Source: Caulobacter sp. 602-1 (GTDB taxonomy: Bacteria > Pseudomonadota > Alphaproteobacteria > Caulobacterales > Caulobacteraceae). From it: a stretch of 64,000 nt of DNA. Below the pieces are notes generated by a model that was given only the letters and a program-made list of their open reading frames with translations, ran no database searches and was not told where the DNA came from. The stretch is taken from NCBI RefSeq assembly GCF_003931565.1, contig NZ_RRYI01000007.1, forward strand, positions 124,001 through 188,000, written 5' to 3'. The first letter of the stretch is position 1, and each line of letters opens with the position of its first letter. Shown piece by piece: positions 34,060 through 43,367 of the stretch. A program made the translations under genes and the position numbers.

Positions 34060-36219
34060 TCAGAAGCGGCGACGAAGCGTGGCCTGGATCGTACGATCCT
34101 TGCCAACCACGCAGATGCCGTCCGGCGGCGAGGAACTGGTGCAGCTTGCGTAGTAGCGCGTGTTGAAGATGTTGCTTGCGCTGAGCGACAGGCTCCAGTC
34201 CTTGTGTTCAGCCTCGATCAGGGCGTCGACAAGCGTCGCCGATGGGGTGATGAACCGCTGGTAGGAGTCGATCTTGCTGCCAACGTAGCGGACGCCGCCG
34301 CCGGCTCGCATGGTCACCTCGTCGGCCACCCGGAACGTCTTGGTCGCCCAGGCCGAGGCCAGATGCTTGGGCACGCCCTCGATCCGCGCGCCCACGCGGG
34401 CGGGATCGGTGTCGGCGAGCACCTTGGCCTTGGTGTAGCTATAGGATCCCGTCAGGTCGATATCGCCGGGAACGCGCAGCGTTCCCTCGATCTCGTACCC
34501 CTGCGACCCGACCTGGCCGGTCTGGATGAAGTTCTGAATGTTGTTGGGATCCTGCGTCACATAGTTCGACTCCTTGATGTCGAAATACGAGACCGTGACC
34601 AGCGCCTGGCTACTCGGCGCCCATTTCACGCCGCCCTCATACTGGCGGCCGGTGCGGGGCTCGAAGGGATTGCCGTAGAAATCACCGCCGGCAACGGGAA
34701 GGAAGGATTCCGAATAGCTGACATAGGGCGAGAACCCGTAGCCGACCTCAGCGATGACTCCGGCGCGATAGCTCCAGTTGACGACGGGGTCTTCCTTGAC
34801 GCCGTTGCGCTTCGAGGTCGCGCGGTCTCGACGCGCGCCCAGCACGATCGAGACACGATCGGCGAAGCGGATCTGGTCCTGCACATAGAGGCCCAACTGG
34901 CCGCTCCTGTAGTCCAGGAAGTTGGTGTAGCCCCAGGCGAAGGGAGTCCCGTACTGCGGATCGTAGATGTTCAAAGACGGCGGACTTGGTCCGTTGAAGC
35001 AGCCAAACTGTCCCGCGAAACCGTCGCAGGAAAAGCCCTCGTCCTTGTCCTGCTTGAATTTAAAATAGTCCACGCCCGCAAGGACCGTGTGCTGGAACGG
35101 CCCCGTATCAAACCGCGCCGCCAGACTGTTGTCGGTGTTGAAGCCCTTGGACTTCTCGCGGTTCACGTAGAACTCGCGCTGCAGCAAGGTCTGGCCGGCA
35201 TCGTCGAACGGACTGGCGTAGAAGGCTCCAAAGCCGTCGCCGTAGTCGCCGTAGACTTCGCCATAGTCGGTGTTCATGCCGTAGACGCGGCTTCGGCTAC
35301 TGAACGACAAAACGCTATTGAAGCGATGGTTGACCAACAGGGTTGCCGCCCAAAACTCGGTGTCGGCGCGATTGAAGTCCGGTTCGCCGGCGAAGAAATT
35401 GTAAGGCAGTCGCTCAGCGCCGTTCGCGGCGATGCTCTTGGAGATCGGCAGATAGGTCTGCGTGCCCTGATTGTCCTTTTGATAAAGGCCCATCAGGGTG
35501 ACATCGGTGTGGTCGGTGGGCGACCATTTGACGGACGGGTTGACCAGGATGCGGTCATCCGGCTGCCCCTTCCACTGCAACTCGCCGTCGCGGATCAGAC
35601 CCACAAACCGGCCCGAGACCGTGTCGCTGAGCGGACCGGTGACGTCGAGCTGCAATTGCTTGCGCTTGTCCGTGCCCAGCTGCGCGCCGATTTCGCCGCC
35701 AAATGCGGTCTTGGGCGTCTTGCTGACCGCATTGAGAAGGCCGCCCGCCCCACCCGCGCCATAGAGCACGGCGGAGGGGCCGCGCAGCACCTCGGCGCGC
35801 TCCAGGGAGAAGACTTCAAGACGCGCGCCATAGATGAAGTCGGGCATGCGTTTGAGGCCATCGAGATATTGCTCGGTCGGGAAACCTCGCGCCGAAAAGA
35901 AGTCGCCCCGCGAATCGGCCCCATTGAGCTCGGTGGCGACGCCGGCGCTGTAGCGGAAGACGTCTTGGAAGTTCACGACCGTGCGGTCGGCGATCTCGGC
36001 GCCCGTCACCACGCTGATCGACTGCGGGATTTCGACCAGCTTCGTGTCGGTCTTGGTGCCGGCCACCGCCCGGCTCGCCCGAACAACCACTTCGCTGAGC
36101 GGGTCAGTGGCCTCCTGCGCCATGGCGACGCCCGACGCCGCGCCCGCGCAACAGGCCGACAGCAACGCCAGTTTCAGCTTCGGTCGCACCAAACCGCGTC
36201 TCCCGATCTGCTCCTTCAT
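34060..36219 (-). CDS. TonB-dependent siderophore-type receptor
   Basis: A 719-residue outer-membrane receptor. A signal peptide ends near GVAMAQE, a plug domain follows (VEIPQSISVVTGAEI, FQDVFRYSAGVATE, ARGFPTEQYLDG, LERAEVLRGPSAVLYGAGGAGGLLN), then a 22-strand barrel with the final strand DRTIQATLRRRF ending in Phe. The pattern is that of the siderophore-receptor class, although similar proteins import other ligands. ATG 36219 has AGGGGG upstream. Tandem TTACCC boxes 21 bp apart lie about 120 bp before the start. It heads a pair with the exported amidohydrolase. Confidence 0.9.
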   Translation of the reverse strand: MKEQIGRRGLVRPKLKLALLSACCAGAASGVAMAQEATDPLSEVVVRASRAVAGTKTDTKLVEIPQSISVVTGAEIADRTVVNFQDVFRYSAGVATELNGADSRGDFFSARGFPTEQYLDGLKRMPDFIYGARLEVFSLERAEVLRGPSAVLYGAGGAGGLLNAVSKTPKTAFGGEIGAQLGTDKRKQLQLDVTGPLSDTVSGRFVGLIRDGELQWKGQPDDRILVNPSVKWSPTDHTDVTLMGLYQKDNQGTQTYLPISKSIAANGAERLPYNFFAGEPDFNRADTEFWAATLLVNHRFNSVLSFSSRSRVYGMNTDYGEVYGDYGDGFGAFYASPFDDAGQTLLQREFYVNREKSKGFNTDNSLAARFDTGPFQHTVLAGVDYFKFKQDKDEGFSCDGFAGQFGCFNGPSPPSLNIYDPQYGTPFAWGYTNFLDYRSGQLGLYVQDQIRFADRVSIVLGARRDRATSKRNGVKEDPVVNWSYRAGVIAEVGYGFSPYVSYSESFLPVAGGDFYGNPFEPRTGRQYEGGVKWAPSSQALVTVSYFDIKESNYVTQDPNNIQNFIQTGQVGSQGYEIEGTLRVPGDIDLTGSYSYTKAKVLADTDPARVGARIEGVPKHLASAWATKTFRVADEVTMRAGGGVRYVGSKIDSYQRFITPSATLVDALIEAEHKDWSLSLSASNIFNTRYYASCTSSSPPDGICVVGKDRTIQATLRRRF

Positions 36220-36334
36220 AAGTAACCCCCTTGCTAAGATGTCGCCGAGACCCCCGCCCAGGTGTTGAGACACCCTGTGCTTGGCCGCCCGTCAGCATTC
36301 AACAGCAGCCCTCGCGAGGGGCCTTGTGATTTTC

Positions 36335-36363
36335 AGGGTAAGGAGGGAGTGACAACGGGTAAG
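36335..36363 (-). promoter_or_regulatory. pair of TTACCC boxes upstream of TonB receptor
   Basis: On the minus strand GCTTACCCGTT (ACCCGT at 36360-36355) is followed by CCTTACCCTG (ACCCTG at 36339-36334), 21 bp apart. The same motif and spacing occur before the hydantoinase operon. This is a candidate binding array for the MalT-like regulator encoded between the two. Confidence 0.5.
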
Positions 36364-36429
36364 CGCGTCGGTCCTCGCCCGCAGCGAACCGGACCGCCTC
36401 ACGTCCGTCCTCGCCCGTCCCGTCCAGTG

Positions 36430-39186
36430 CTAGAGCTTAGACGGACCTTCGACAGGGATCAGCAATCCGCGTTCACGCGATACGCGCACAGCGTCGCGAC
36501 GAGTGGTCACGTCGATCTTTCGGAAGATCGACTTGAGGCGGTATTTGACCGTGTCTGGCGACATGCCGATCAATCGCGCGATTTCCTTATTGGAAATGCC
36601 CTGACCCAGATGGCGAAGAATGGTGGCCTCAGCGTCGTTGAGGCCGTCCGGTTCGCCGAGCGCGGAGCGAGTGGCGAAGGCCTTGGACAAGGCCTTGAGG
36701 AAGCGCCCGCGGAACCGGTCTCCCGAAGCGGCGGACTCATCGCCGCCGCCCAGGAACGGCTCGACGAAGCCGCGCGCGTCAATGAACGGGCGCAAGAGGC
36801 CTTGGAACATGGCGATGCCCACGGCTTCGTCAAAGCTGGCCTGGCTCGCGGCGGTTTCGGATGAACAGCGCAAGCCATAGGCCAGCAGAATGTTGACGTC
36901 GATCAAAAGCCGCCCGGCCCCATGCCGGCTGGCCCAACGGCGGAGCGCGCGCAGTTCGGCGATAGCCCGAGCGTGGTCGCCGTCCAACAGCGACAGCTTT
37001 ACCCGGCAAAGAGCCGCCGCGCAGGCGACGGGCCGGTAAACCGGCGACTCCTGCGCCATTTCGTCGGCCAGCGCGTCCAGGCCGATCTGGGCGGCGTAGG
37101 CGCGGGCGGCATTCGCGTCGGGGCCGTACTGGACGAGCAGGTCAAGCTGACAGAGGTCAGCCAGCATCGCCAATTGGCGCAAGCTGCGGTGATCGGCGAC
37201 GCGGCGGGCCCGCGCCAGGGTCGCATAGGCCTCTTCCATCGCACCGTCAGCGGCCGCGGCGCGCGCAGCGGTGAAATAGGCCGCGGCGTAGACGTCCACC
37301 CACCCGTCCGACTGCTCCATATGCGTCAGCGCCCAATCGAGCAAACTGCGGGCCTCGGCGCGGCGGTCTTGCTCGTAGAGCAACTCGGCCTCGAAAGCCG
37401 CGCAGTTGGCCGCCAGATCTGATCGCTCGCCAAAGCTACTCGTGATCTGCAGCCGCGCGGCCGCCAGGATGGCGACGGCGTCCTCGTGCCGGCCCTGGGC
37501 GCGCTTGATGCGCGCCTCCAGGAAACGCGTGAACAGATCGCTGTAGAGCGATCCCAGCGCCTGATAGTGGTCCCGGGCGGCCAGGGTCGGCTCCAGGGCG
37601 CGTTCGAGCCAGCCGCCCTCGAGATACTTCGCCCCCAGGGTCTCGGTGAAATTGGCCAGCACGAGATGGTCGTCCGCCGGAAGAGCGCGAAGCAGCGCCT
37701 CACGGTCGAGCAGGTCGTCCAGCGAGACGGGAACATTCTCATAGTCGGCCAGAGTGTCGCCGACGACACGGATTTCCGTCCACAGATCCGCCGACAGGTC
37801 AACGCCAGCGGCCGCGACGAGGAAGCGATCGTAGTCTGTCCGGGCCCTGGCCACCTCGCCTTGCTTGATGGCCAGATAGACACGGGCCAGCAACAGCCGC
37901 GGCCGCCCCACGATGATCGCCTCGCGCAGCTTTTGAAGTCCGCGTTCGAGGATCGGCTGCATTCCTTGTGGGATCAGCCGCCAGCCGCCCGCCTCTTCGA
38001 TGATATCGGTGAGGATACCATCGTCATTGGCAAGAATGGCGTGATCGACGGCTTCCGCCACCTCCCCGCGTCTTGCAAACCATCGCGCCGCGCGCCTCTG
38101 AAGCGAACGAAACTGACCGATGTCACCGCGCGCCAGATGCTCGCGAAGATATTCGGCGAACAACTGGTGGTAGCGATAGACCTTGCGATCTGACGACAGG
38201 GGCGTGAGGAAGAGACCTTGCTGCTCCAGACGTTCCAGGATCAGCCATCCGTCATCGCGATCGCATAGAAGGTTCACCACCTCGCCATTCAGCCGGTCAA
38301 CCAAGGCGGTTCGGATCACGATCTGCCGCATCTCATCGGGCAGGGTCGCCAGCACCTGTTCGGACAAATAGCGGGCAAGCTCGGAGCTGGGACCGCTGAA
38401 CCGCGACACCAACTGCCTTTGGTCGGCGCCGCGCTTGAGCGACAGGGAGGCGAGCTGAAGGGCGATCGGCCAACCTTCCGTGCGTTCTACGAGGCTTTGG
38501 ACATCGTCGTCCCCGAACACACCGCCGGCCCGCGCCAACATCGCCTCGGCCTCAGGGGCTGAAAACTTCAGGTCGTCAGCGAGCAGCTCGAGCACCTGCT
38601 CGGCCGCCGCCAGGATCGATTGGCCAAGCCAGGGATAGTCTCGCGAGGCGACAACGAAATGGCAGTTGGCGGGCGCCAGACGGATCAGCGCGGTGAGAAA
38701 TTCAGTCACCGCCGCGCCTTCAGCGCGATGGAGATCGTCCAGGATCAGCACCACAGGGCGCGGCTCTCGAGCGAGCCGGTTGACGATGGCCGAAAGGGCC
38801 GCGCGAGACGGTAGATCCGAAGACATCCGCTCGCCGCCTTCGGCCAAGCCCTCCTCGGCGCTATGGGCGTGCTCAGCGCCATCGATGGCGAGCGCGATAT
38901 ATTGGGCCAAGCGCGCGAGATCGGCGTCATCGCGCTCCAGGGTGAGCCAGGCCACCAGGACGGCTTGGCCTTCGAGGCGACCGCGCCATTGGGCGAGCAG
39001 ACTGGTTTTGCCGTAACCTGCGGGCGCATGAATGACCGTCAGTCGCCGGCTCAGGGCTTCGTCCAGACGTGCGAGCAATAGATCGCGTCGGATCTGAGCG
39101 CCCACCCACGTCGGCGGCGCAACCCTAGTATGGATCAGATCATGCACCGACAAATCCCGCCGTTCACTGGATGCGCTTTCAACCAA
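36430..39186 (-). CDS. MalT-like LuxR-family ATP-dependent regulator
   Basis: The 918-residue protein has the STAND/MalT plan. An N-terminal NTPase contains Walker A APAGYGKTSLL (about 54-64) and Walker B VVLILDDLH (about 145-153), followed by GWPIALQLASLSLKRG and YRYHQLFAEYLREHL. The central part, about 400-830, is TPR-like helical repeats that in MalT sense the inducer. The C-terminal LuxR HTH is about 850-912 (ATILRHLGQGISNKEIARLIG, SPDTVKYRLKSIFRKI). The start is uncertain: a TTG at 39186, or a GTG a few codons later. It separates the TonB receptor pair from the divergent hydantoinase operon, both carrying 21-bp-spaced repeats. Confidence 0.9.
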   Translation of the reverse strand: MVESASSERRDLSVHDLIHTRVAPPTWVGAQIRRDLLLARLDEALSRRLTVIHAPAGYGKTSLLAQWRGRLEGQAVLVAWLTLERDDADLARLAQYIALAIDGAEHAHSAEEGLAEGGERMSSDLPSRAALSAIVNRLAREPRPVVLILDDLHRAEGAAVTEFLTALIRLAPANCHFVVASRDYPWLGQSILAAAEQVLELLADDLKFSAPEAEAMLARAGGVFGDDDVQSLVERTEGWPIALQLASLSLKRGADQRQLVSRFSGPSSELARYLSEQVLATLPDEMRQIVIRTALVDRLNGEVVNLLCDRDDGWLILERLEQQGLFLTPLSSDRKVYRYHQLFAEYLREHLARGDIGQFRSLQRRAARWFARRGEVAEAVDHAILANDDGILTDIIEEAGGWRLIPQGMQPILERGLQKLREAIIVGRPRLLLARVYLAIKQGEVARARTDYDRFLVAAAGVDLSADLWTEIRVVGDTLADYENVPVSLDDLLDREALLRALPADDHLVLANFTETLGAKYLEGGWLERALEPTLAARDHYQALGSLYSDLFTRFLEARIKRAQGRHEDAVAILAAARLQITSSFGERSDLAANCAAFEAELLYEQDRRAEARSLLDWALTHMEQSDGWVDVYAAAYFTAARAAAADGAMEEAYATLARARRVADHRSLRQLAMLADLCQLDLLVQYGPDANAARAYAAQIGLDALADEMAQESPVYRPVACAAALCRVKLSLLDGDHARAIAELRALRRWASRHGAGRLLIDVNILLAYGLRCSSETAASQASFDEAVGIAMFQGLLRPFIDARGFVEPFLGGGDESAASGDRFRGRFLKALSKAFATRSALGEPDGLNDAEATILRHLGQGISNKEIARLIGMSPDTVKYRLKSIFRKIDVTTRRDAVRVSRERGLLIPVEGPSKL

Positions 39187-39251
39187 GCCCAGCAGCTGGC
39201 CAGTCGACCCTAGGAGATCGCCGCAGGCTGCTCAAGCGCGTCCAACCGTTT

Positions 39252-39299
39252 ACCCGTCGGGCTGCGAGGCTTACCCGTTCGGCGCCCTCGGTCACCCGT
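39252..39299. repeat. three ACCCGT boxes spaced 21 bp
   Basis: ACCCGT starts at 39252, 39273 and 39294. With flanks the copies read GTTTACCCGTCGG, GCTTACCCGTTCGG and GGTCACCCGTTTG. The exact 21-bp period (two helical turns) and same orientation suit a cooperative activator. The last box is about 75 bp before the hydantoinase start. Confidence 0.6.
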
Positions 39300-39371
39300 T
39301 TGATGCGTTGCGCCCGGCGGCCAGCCTCCTACCCTGCCGCTCTTCTTGAGACGGTGGCGGGGTGCGAACCG

Positions 39372-40997
39372 GTGCGGATTGGTGTCGATGTCGGCGGTAC
39401 GAACACCGACGCTGTGCTCATGCGCGGCCACGAGGTCGTGGCCTGGACCAAGCAACCGACCACCGCGGAGGTGAGCCTTGGCGTCGCCGCGGCGATCGAC
39501 GCAGTCCTGACCCAGGCAGGCGTGCAGGCCCAGGCCATCTCTTCGGTGATGATCGGCACCACCCACTTCGCCAACGCCCTGGTCGAGCGCAACAGGCTGG
39601 ACAAGGTCGGCGTCCTGCGGTTGGCCAGTCCATCCGGCGAGGCGCTGCCGCCGATGACCGGTTGGCCCGAGGACCTCGCCGCATGCGTCGGCCGGCATGT
39701 CTATCTGCTGCGCGGCGGGTATGAGCTCGACGGCCGGGAGATATCGGCGCTGGACGCTGACGCCGTACGCCAAGCCGCGCGCGATCTGCGAGGTAGGGGC
39801 GTCGACGCCATCGCCATCTGCAGTGCATTCGCGCCGATCAACGCCGACATGGAGGAACGCGCGGCCGCGATCGTGCGGCGGGAGCATCCCCGAGCCTCCG
39901 TCAGCCTGTCCCACACCCTCGGCCGACTCGGCTTCATCGAGCGTGAGAATGCGACGATCCTCAACGCCGCCCTGACCACTCTGGCGGCCGCGGTGATCGC
40001 CTCCCTCGAGCAGGCGCTGCATGCGATCGGCGTCGAGGCTCCACTCTATATTTCCCAGAACGACGGCACCTTGATCTCGGCGACGCAGGCGGCCGCCACG
40101 CCCGTGCTGACCATCGGGTCGGGGCCGACCAACAGCATGCGCGGCGCGGCCTTTCTGACCGGCGTGAAGGACGCCATTGTCATGGACGTGGGCGGCACCA
40201 CGACCGACATCGGGGTGTTGAGCAACGGCTTTCCAAGAGAATCCTCAATAGCCGTGGACATCGGCGGCGTCAGGACCAATTTCCGGATGCCGGACATCCT
40301 CGCCATAGGCCTGGGCGGCGGCACGCGCATTCACCTCGCCCCCGAACTGTATGACGCGGACGACCTTGGCGCGGACAGCTTCCGGGTCGGTCCCGGCTCG
40401 GTCGGCTTCCGCATCACCGAGGAGGGCATGCTGTTCGGCGGCGCGACCTTGACGGCGAGCGACGTGGCGGCGGCGCAGGGCCATGTGCGGTTTGGCGACC
40501 CATCCCGGCTTCCGCCCCTGAGCCCGCAGGTGCGGGCGGCGATCTGGACTCGCTTTCAGACCATCCTTGAGGACGGCGTGGATCGGATGAAGACGACCCG
40601 AGGCGATGCGACGATCCTGGCGGTGGGCGGCGGCGCCTTCCTGATCCCCGACGCGCTGAAGGGCGCCGCCCGGGTCATTCGCCCGCCGCACGCCGGGGTC
40701 GCCAACGCGGTCGGCGCGGCCATCGCGCAGGTCGGCGCGCAGGTGGACCACATCATCGACTACGCCAAGGTCGCGCGCGCCGACGCCCTGCAAGCGATGC
40801 GAGACGAAGCGTGCGGCCGTGTCGTCGCCGCAGGCGGCGACGCCGCCAGCGCTCACGTGGTGGAGGTGGACGAAGTGTATTTGAGTTATCTGCCCGGCCG
40901 AGCGGCGCAGGTCAGGGTCAGGGCGGTCGGCGATCTGGTCGGCGGTCGCGCGCCGGTCGCGCCCATCGCCGAAAGCGGGGCGCGCCATGCTTATTGA
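39372..40997 (+). CDS. hydantoinase/oxoprolinase (HyuA-type) subunit
   Basis: A 541-residue member of the hydantoinase A / oxoprolinase family. The N-terminal ATPase-like fold starts with RIGVDVGGTNTDAV, continues with GTTHFANALVERNRL and later IGSGPTNSMRGAAF and MDVGGTTTDIGVL, the acetate/sugar-kinase-fold ATP motifs. The family opens 5-membered cyclic imides with ATP. I choose GTG 39372 behind GGGG; starts at 39354 (GTG) or 39303 (ATG) are possible. The next gene (DUF917) begins inside its last codons (11-base overlap), so they are translated together; in some organisms the two domains are a single protein. Confidence 0.87.
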   Translation: MRIGVDVGGTNTDAVLMRGHEVVAWTKQPTTAEVSLGVAAAIDAVLTQAGVQAQAISSVMIGTTHFANALVERNRLDKVGVLRLASPSGEALPPMTGWPEDLAACVGRHVYLLRGGYELDGREISALDADAVRQAARDLRGRGVDAIAICSAFAPINADMEERAAAIVRREHPRASVSLSHTLGRLGFIERENATILNAALTTLAAAVIASLEQALHAIGVEAPLYISQNDGTLISATQAAATPVLTIGSGPTNSMRGAAFLTGVKDAIVMDVGGTTTDIGVLSNGFPRESSIAVDIGGVRTNFRMPDILAIGLGGGTRIHLAPELYDADDLGADSFRVGPGSVGFRITEEGMLFGGATLTASDVAAAQGHVRFGDPSRLPPLSPQVRAAIWTRFQTILEDGVDRMKTTRGDATILAVGGGAFLIPDALKGAARVIRPPHAGVANAVGAAIAQVGAQVDHIIDYAKVARADALQAMRDEACGRVVAAGGDAASAHVVEVDEVYLSYLPGRAAQVRVRAVGDLVGGRAPVAPIAESGARHAY

Positions 40998-42090
40998 TCG
41001 GACGGCCCTCGCCGACCTGGCGCTCGGCGCCGCCTTCCTGGGATCAGGCGGCGGCGGAGATCCCTATTATGGCCAGCTCCTGGGAGAGGCCGAGCTGGCG
41101 CGGCGCGGGGCCGTCGAGATGATCGCCCTGGACGCCTTGGCCGACGACGCCCTGGTCGTTCCCTGCGGCTGGATAGGCGCGCCGACGGTTTCGGTGGAGA
41201 AGTTGCCCAGCGGGCGCGAAGCCATCGCCGGTCTGCGCCGCCTGGAGCAGATCTTCGGACGCCCGATCGATGCGGTGATGCCCATAGAGATCGGCGGCGG
41301 CAACGGCCTGGCTCCCCTGTTCGCCGCCGCGCAACTCGACGTGCCCGTGGTGGACTGCGACGGCATGGGACGGGCCTTCCCCGAGTCCCAGATGGCGATC
41401 TTCAACATCCGGGGACTGTCGGCCTGCCCATCGGTCCTGACCGCAGCCTGCGGCGCGCTGACCGTGATCGAGACCGATGACAATCTTACCCACGAGCGGG
41501 TCGCGCGCGCGCTCTCGGTGGCCTTGGGGGGCATCGCCCACATGGTCGAATACCCCCTCACCGGTCGCCAAGCGAAGGACCACGCCATCGGCGGCAGCCT
41601 TTCGACCGCCATCGCCATCGGGGCGGCCATCCGCGAGGCCCGCGCGCGCGGAGACGACCCGTTCGTCGCCTTGTGCGCGGCGCTGCGCGGGTCAGGCCTC
41701 TATCCCCATGCTGGCGTGCTTTTCGACGGCAAGATCGTCGATCTGGAGCGCGAGACGCGCGGCGGCTTTTCGATCGGTCGACTGGCGATCGAGAGCTTCG
41801 ATGGCCAAAGCCGCATGGATATTGAATTCCAGAACGAAAATCTGATCGCACGCCGCGATGGCGAGGTGGTCGCCATGGTGCCCGATCTCATCACGGTCAT
41901 GGATCGCGAGACCGCCGACAGCATCACCACCGAGCGGCTGAAATACGGGCAAAGGGTGAAGGTGGTCGGCTCGGCCGCCCCGCCCATGCTGCGCGAGGCT
42001 CGCGCGCTGACCTTCGTGGGTCCCGCCGCCTTCGGATTCGCCGAAGACTACCGTCCGATCGAGCAACTCAACGCATGGGATGACCTGTGA
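40987..42090 (+). CDS. DUF917 / S-methyl-thiohydantoin desulfurase family protein
   Basis: The 367-residue protein carries the DUF917 hallmark LGAAFLGSGGGGDPYYG near the N-terminus, then VMPIEIGGGNGLAPL, VVDCDGMGRAFPESQM, and VPDLITVMDRET with KYGQRVKVVG near the end, matching the two-domain S-Me-THD architecture. The family is named for an enzyme that removes sulfur from S-methyl-thiohydantoin; other substrates may exist. It overlaps the hydantoinase stop (11 bases) and its own stop overlaps the permease start (GTGA). The context supports a role in thiohydantoin or hydantoin breakdown. Confidence 0.85.
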   Translation: MLIDRTALADLALGAAFLGSGGGGDPYYGQLLGEAELARRGAVEMIALDALADDALVVPCGWIGAPTVSVEKLPSGREAIAGLRRLEQIFGRPIDAVMPIEIGGGNGLAPLFAAAQLDVPVVDCDGMGRAFPESQMAIFNIRGLSACPSVLTAACGALTVIETDDNLTHERVARALSVALGGIAHMVEYPLTGRQAKDHAIGGSLSTAIAIGAAIREARARGDDPFVALCAALRGSGLYPHAGVLFDGKIVDLERETRGGFSIGRLAIESFDGQSRMDIEFQNENLIARRDGEVVAMVPDLITVMDRETADSITTERLKYGQRVKVVGSAAPPMLREARALTFVGPAAFGFAEDYRPIEQLNAWDDL

Positions 42091-43367
42091 CGCCTCAGGT
42101 CAGCGACGACGCCCCCACCGCACCTGTTGCGCCTCACCTGACGATACCGGGGTGGCGCGTCGCCCTGATCGTGGCCAGCTTCTCCATCGGCCTTCCCGAC
42201 TTTCTGAATGGCGCGAACATGAGTCTCGCCCTGGGGCTTAGCCAGGCCGTGGCCGCGGCGTTTCTGGCCGGTCTGATCCTGTGCTTGGGCGGTTGCATGA
42301 CCGCTCTGGTCAGCGTCCGAACGCGGCTTTCCACCTATGTCCTGGTCCAGCGGTCCTTCGGCCGACACGGCGCGGCGGTGATCAACACCGTCATCGCCCT
42401 GATCCATTTCTGCTGGTTCGGGGTGAACGCCGCCTTTTTCGGCGAAGCGATGATGATGGCCGCCCAGGCCAACGGCCTGACGGGAAACTTCCCGCTGTTC
42501 GTGATCCTCGGCGGCGTGCTGATGACCGGCTCGACGATCATCGGCTTTCGCGCGCTCGACCGGCTGGCCCTGGTCTGCGTGCCGGTCCTCGCCGCGATCC
42601 TGATCGCGGTGGCGGTCCTGGCCGTGCGTCAGCACGGTTTCGTCGTGCAGCCCTCCGCCAATCCGCCTGAGCCGATGCGGTTCGGAGTCGCCGTGTCCGC
42701 CCTGATCGGGGCCTATATGCTGGCCGTGGCCACCATGCCGGATCTAGCCCGGTTCATCCGCACACGGGCCGGCGCTGTGGCCGGCATGATCTTCTCTTAT
42801 CCGATCGCCACGCCGCTGATGATGGTCGCGGCGGCCCTGCCGGCGTTGGCGACCCACGAGACCAGCTTCATGAAGCTGGTCGTGGCGCTGGGCCTGGGAA
42901 CACCAGTGCTGTTCCTGTTGGTTCTGCCGACCTGGACCGTGAACTCGCTCAACCTCTATTCCGCCAGCCTGTCGCTGGGCACGACCTTTCCCGCCGTCCG
43001 CCAATGGCTGCTCATCCTCGCCGGCGGCGTGATCGGGACCGTTCTTGCCTTGATGGGCATACTGGATCTCTTCGTCCCCTTTGTCCTGTTCCTCGGCCTG
43101 ATCATTCCGCCGATCGCAGCGATCTACGTGATCGATGCTCTTGCGACCTTTCGCGGCGTAGATACGACGGAGTCGATCCGTGTGCTGGCGTCGGTGCGCT
43201 GGGCCGCCCTGGGGACTTGGGCGGGATCGATCCTGGTGGCGGTGCTGGCCGCCTATAAGGGCTGGACCCTGACGACCGTACCGGCGCTGGATGCGACCCT
43301 CGTCGCCAGCCTCGCCTATGGACTGATCCTATGGCTGCGGGCCAGGCGCGGTCTGTCGATCACGTGA
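42087..43367 (+). CDS. NCS1-type cytosine/hydantoin permease
   Basis: A 426-residue membrane protein with 12 predicted helices, similar to CodB/Mhp1-type nucleobase-cation symporters: GLPDFLNGANMSLALGLSQ in helix 1, FCWFGVNAAFFGEAM, and TMPDLARFIRTRAGA. The family carries cytosine, allantoin and hydantoins, using Na+ or H+. Gene context points to a hydantoin-like ring as substrate. The GTG start at 42087 overlaps the DUF917 stop as GTGA. It ends in a 4-base overlap with the following PaiB-like gene. Confidence 0.85.
   Translation: MTPQVSDDAPTAPVAPHLTIPGWRVALIVASFSIGLPDFLNGANMSLALGLSQAVAAAFLAGLILCLGGCMTALVSVRTRLSTYVLVQRSFGRHGAAVINTVIALIHFCWFGVNAAFFGEAMMMAAQANGLTGNFPLFVILGGVLMTGSTIIGFRALDRLALVCVPVLAAILIAVAVLAVRQHGFVVQPSANPPEPMRFGVAVSALIGAYMLAVATMPDLARFIRTRAGAVAGMIFSYPIATPLMMVAAALPALATHETSFMKLVVALGLGTPVLFLLVLPTWTVNSLNLYSASLSLGTTFPAVRQWLLILAGGVIGTVLALMGILDLFVPFVLFLGLIIPPIAAIYVIDALATFRGVDTTESIRVLASVRWAALGTWAGSILVAVLAAYKGWTLTTVPALDATLVASLAYGLILWLRARRGLSIT

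Noticed and set aside
34204..36225. 673-codon plus-strand frame opposite the TonB receptor
   Set aside because: Antisense of a strongly conserved receptor, with low-complexity composition.
40811..41122. 103-codon plus-strand frame across the hydantoinase/DUF917 joint
   Set aside because: It overlaps both real genes in another frame and is Arg-rich; the true DUF917 start is 40987.
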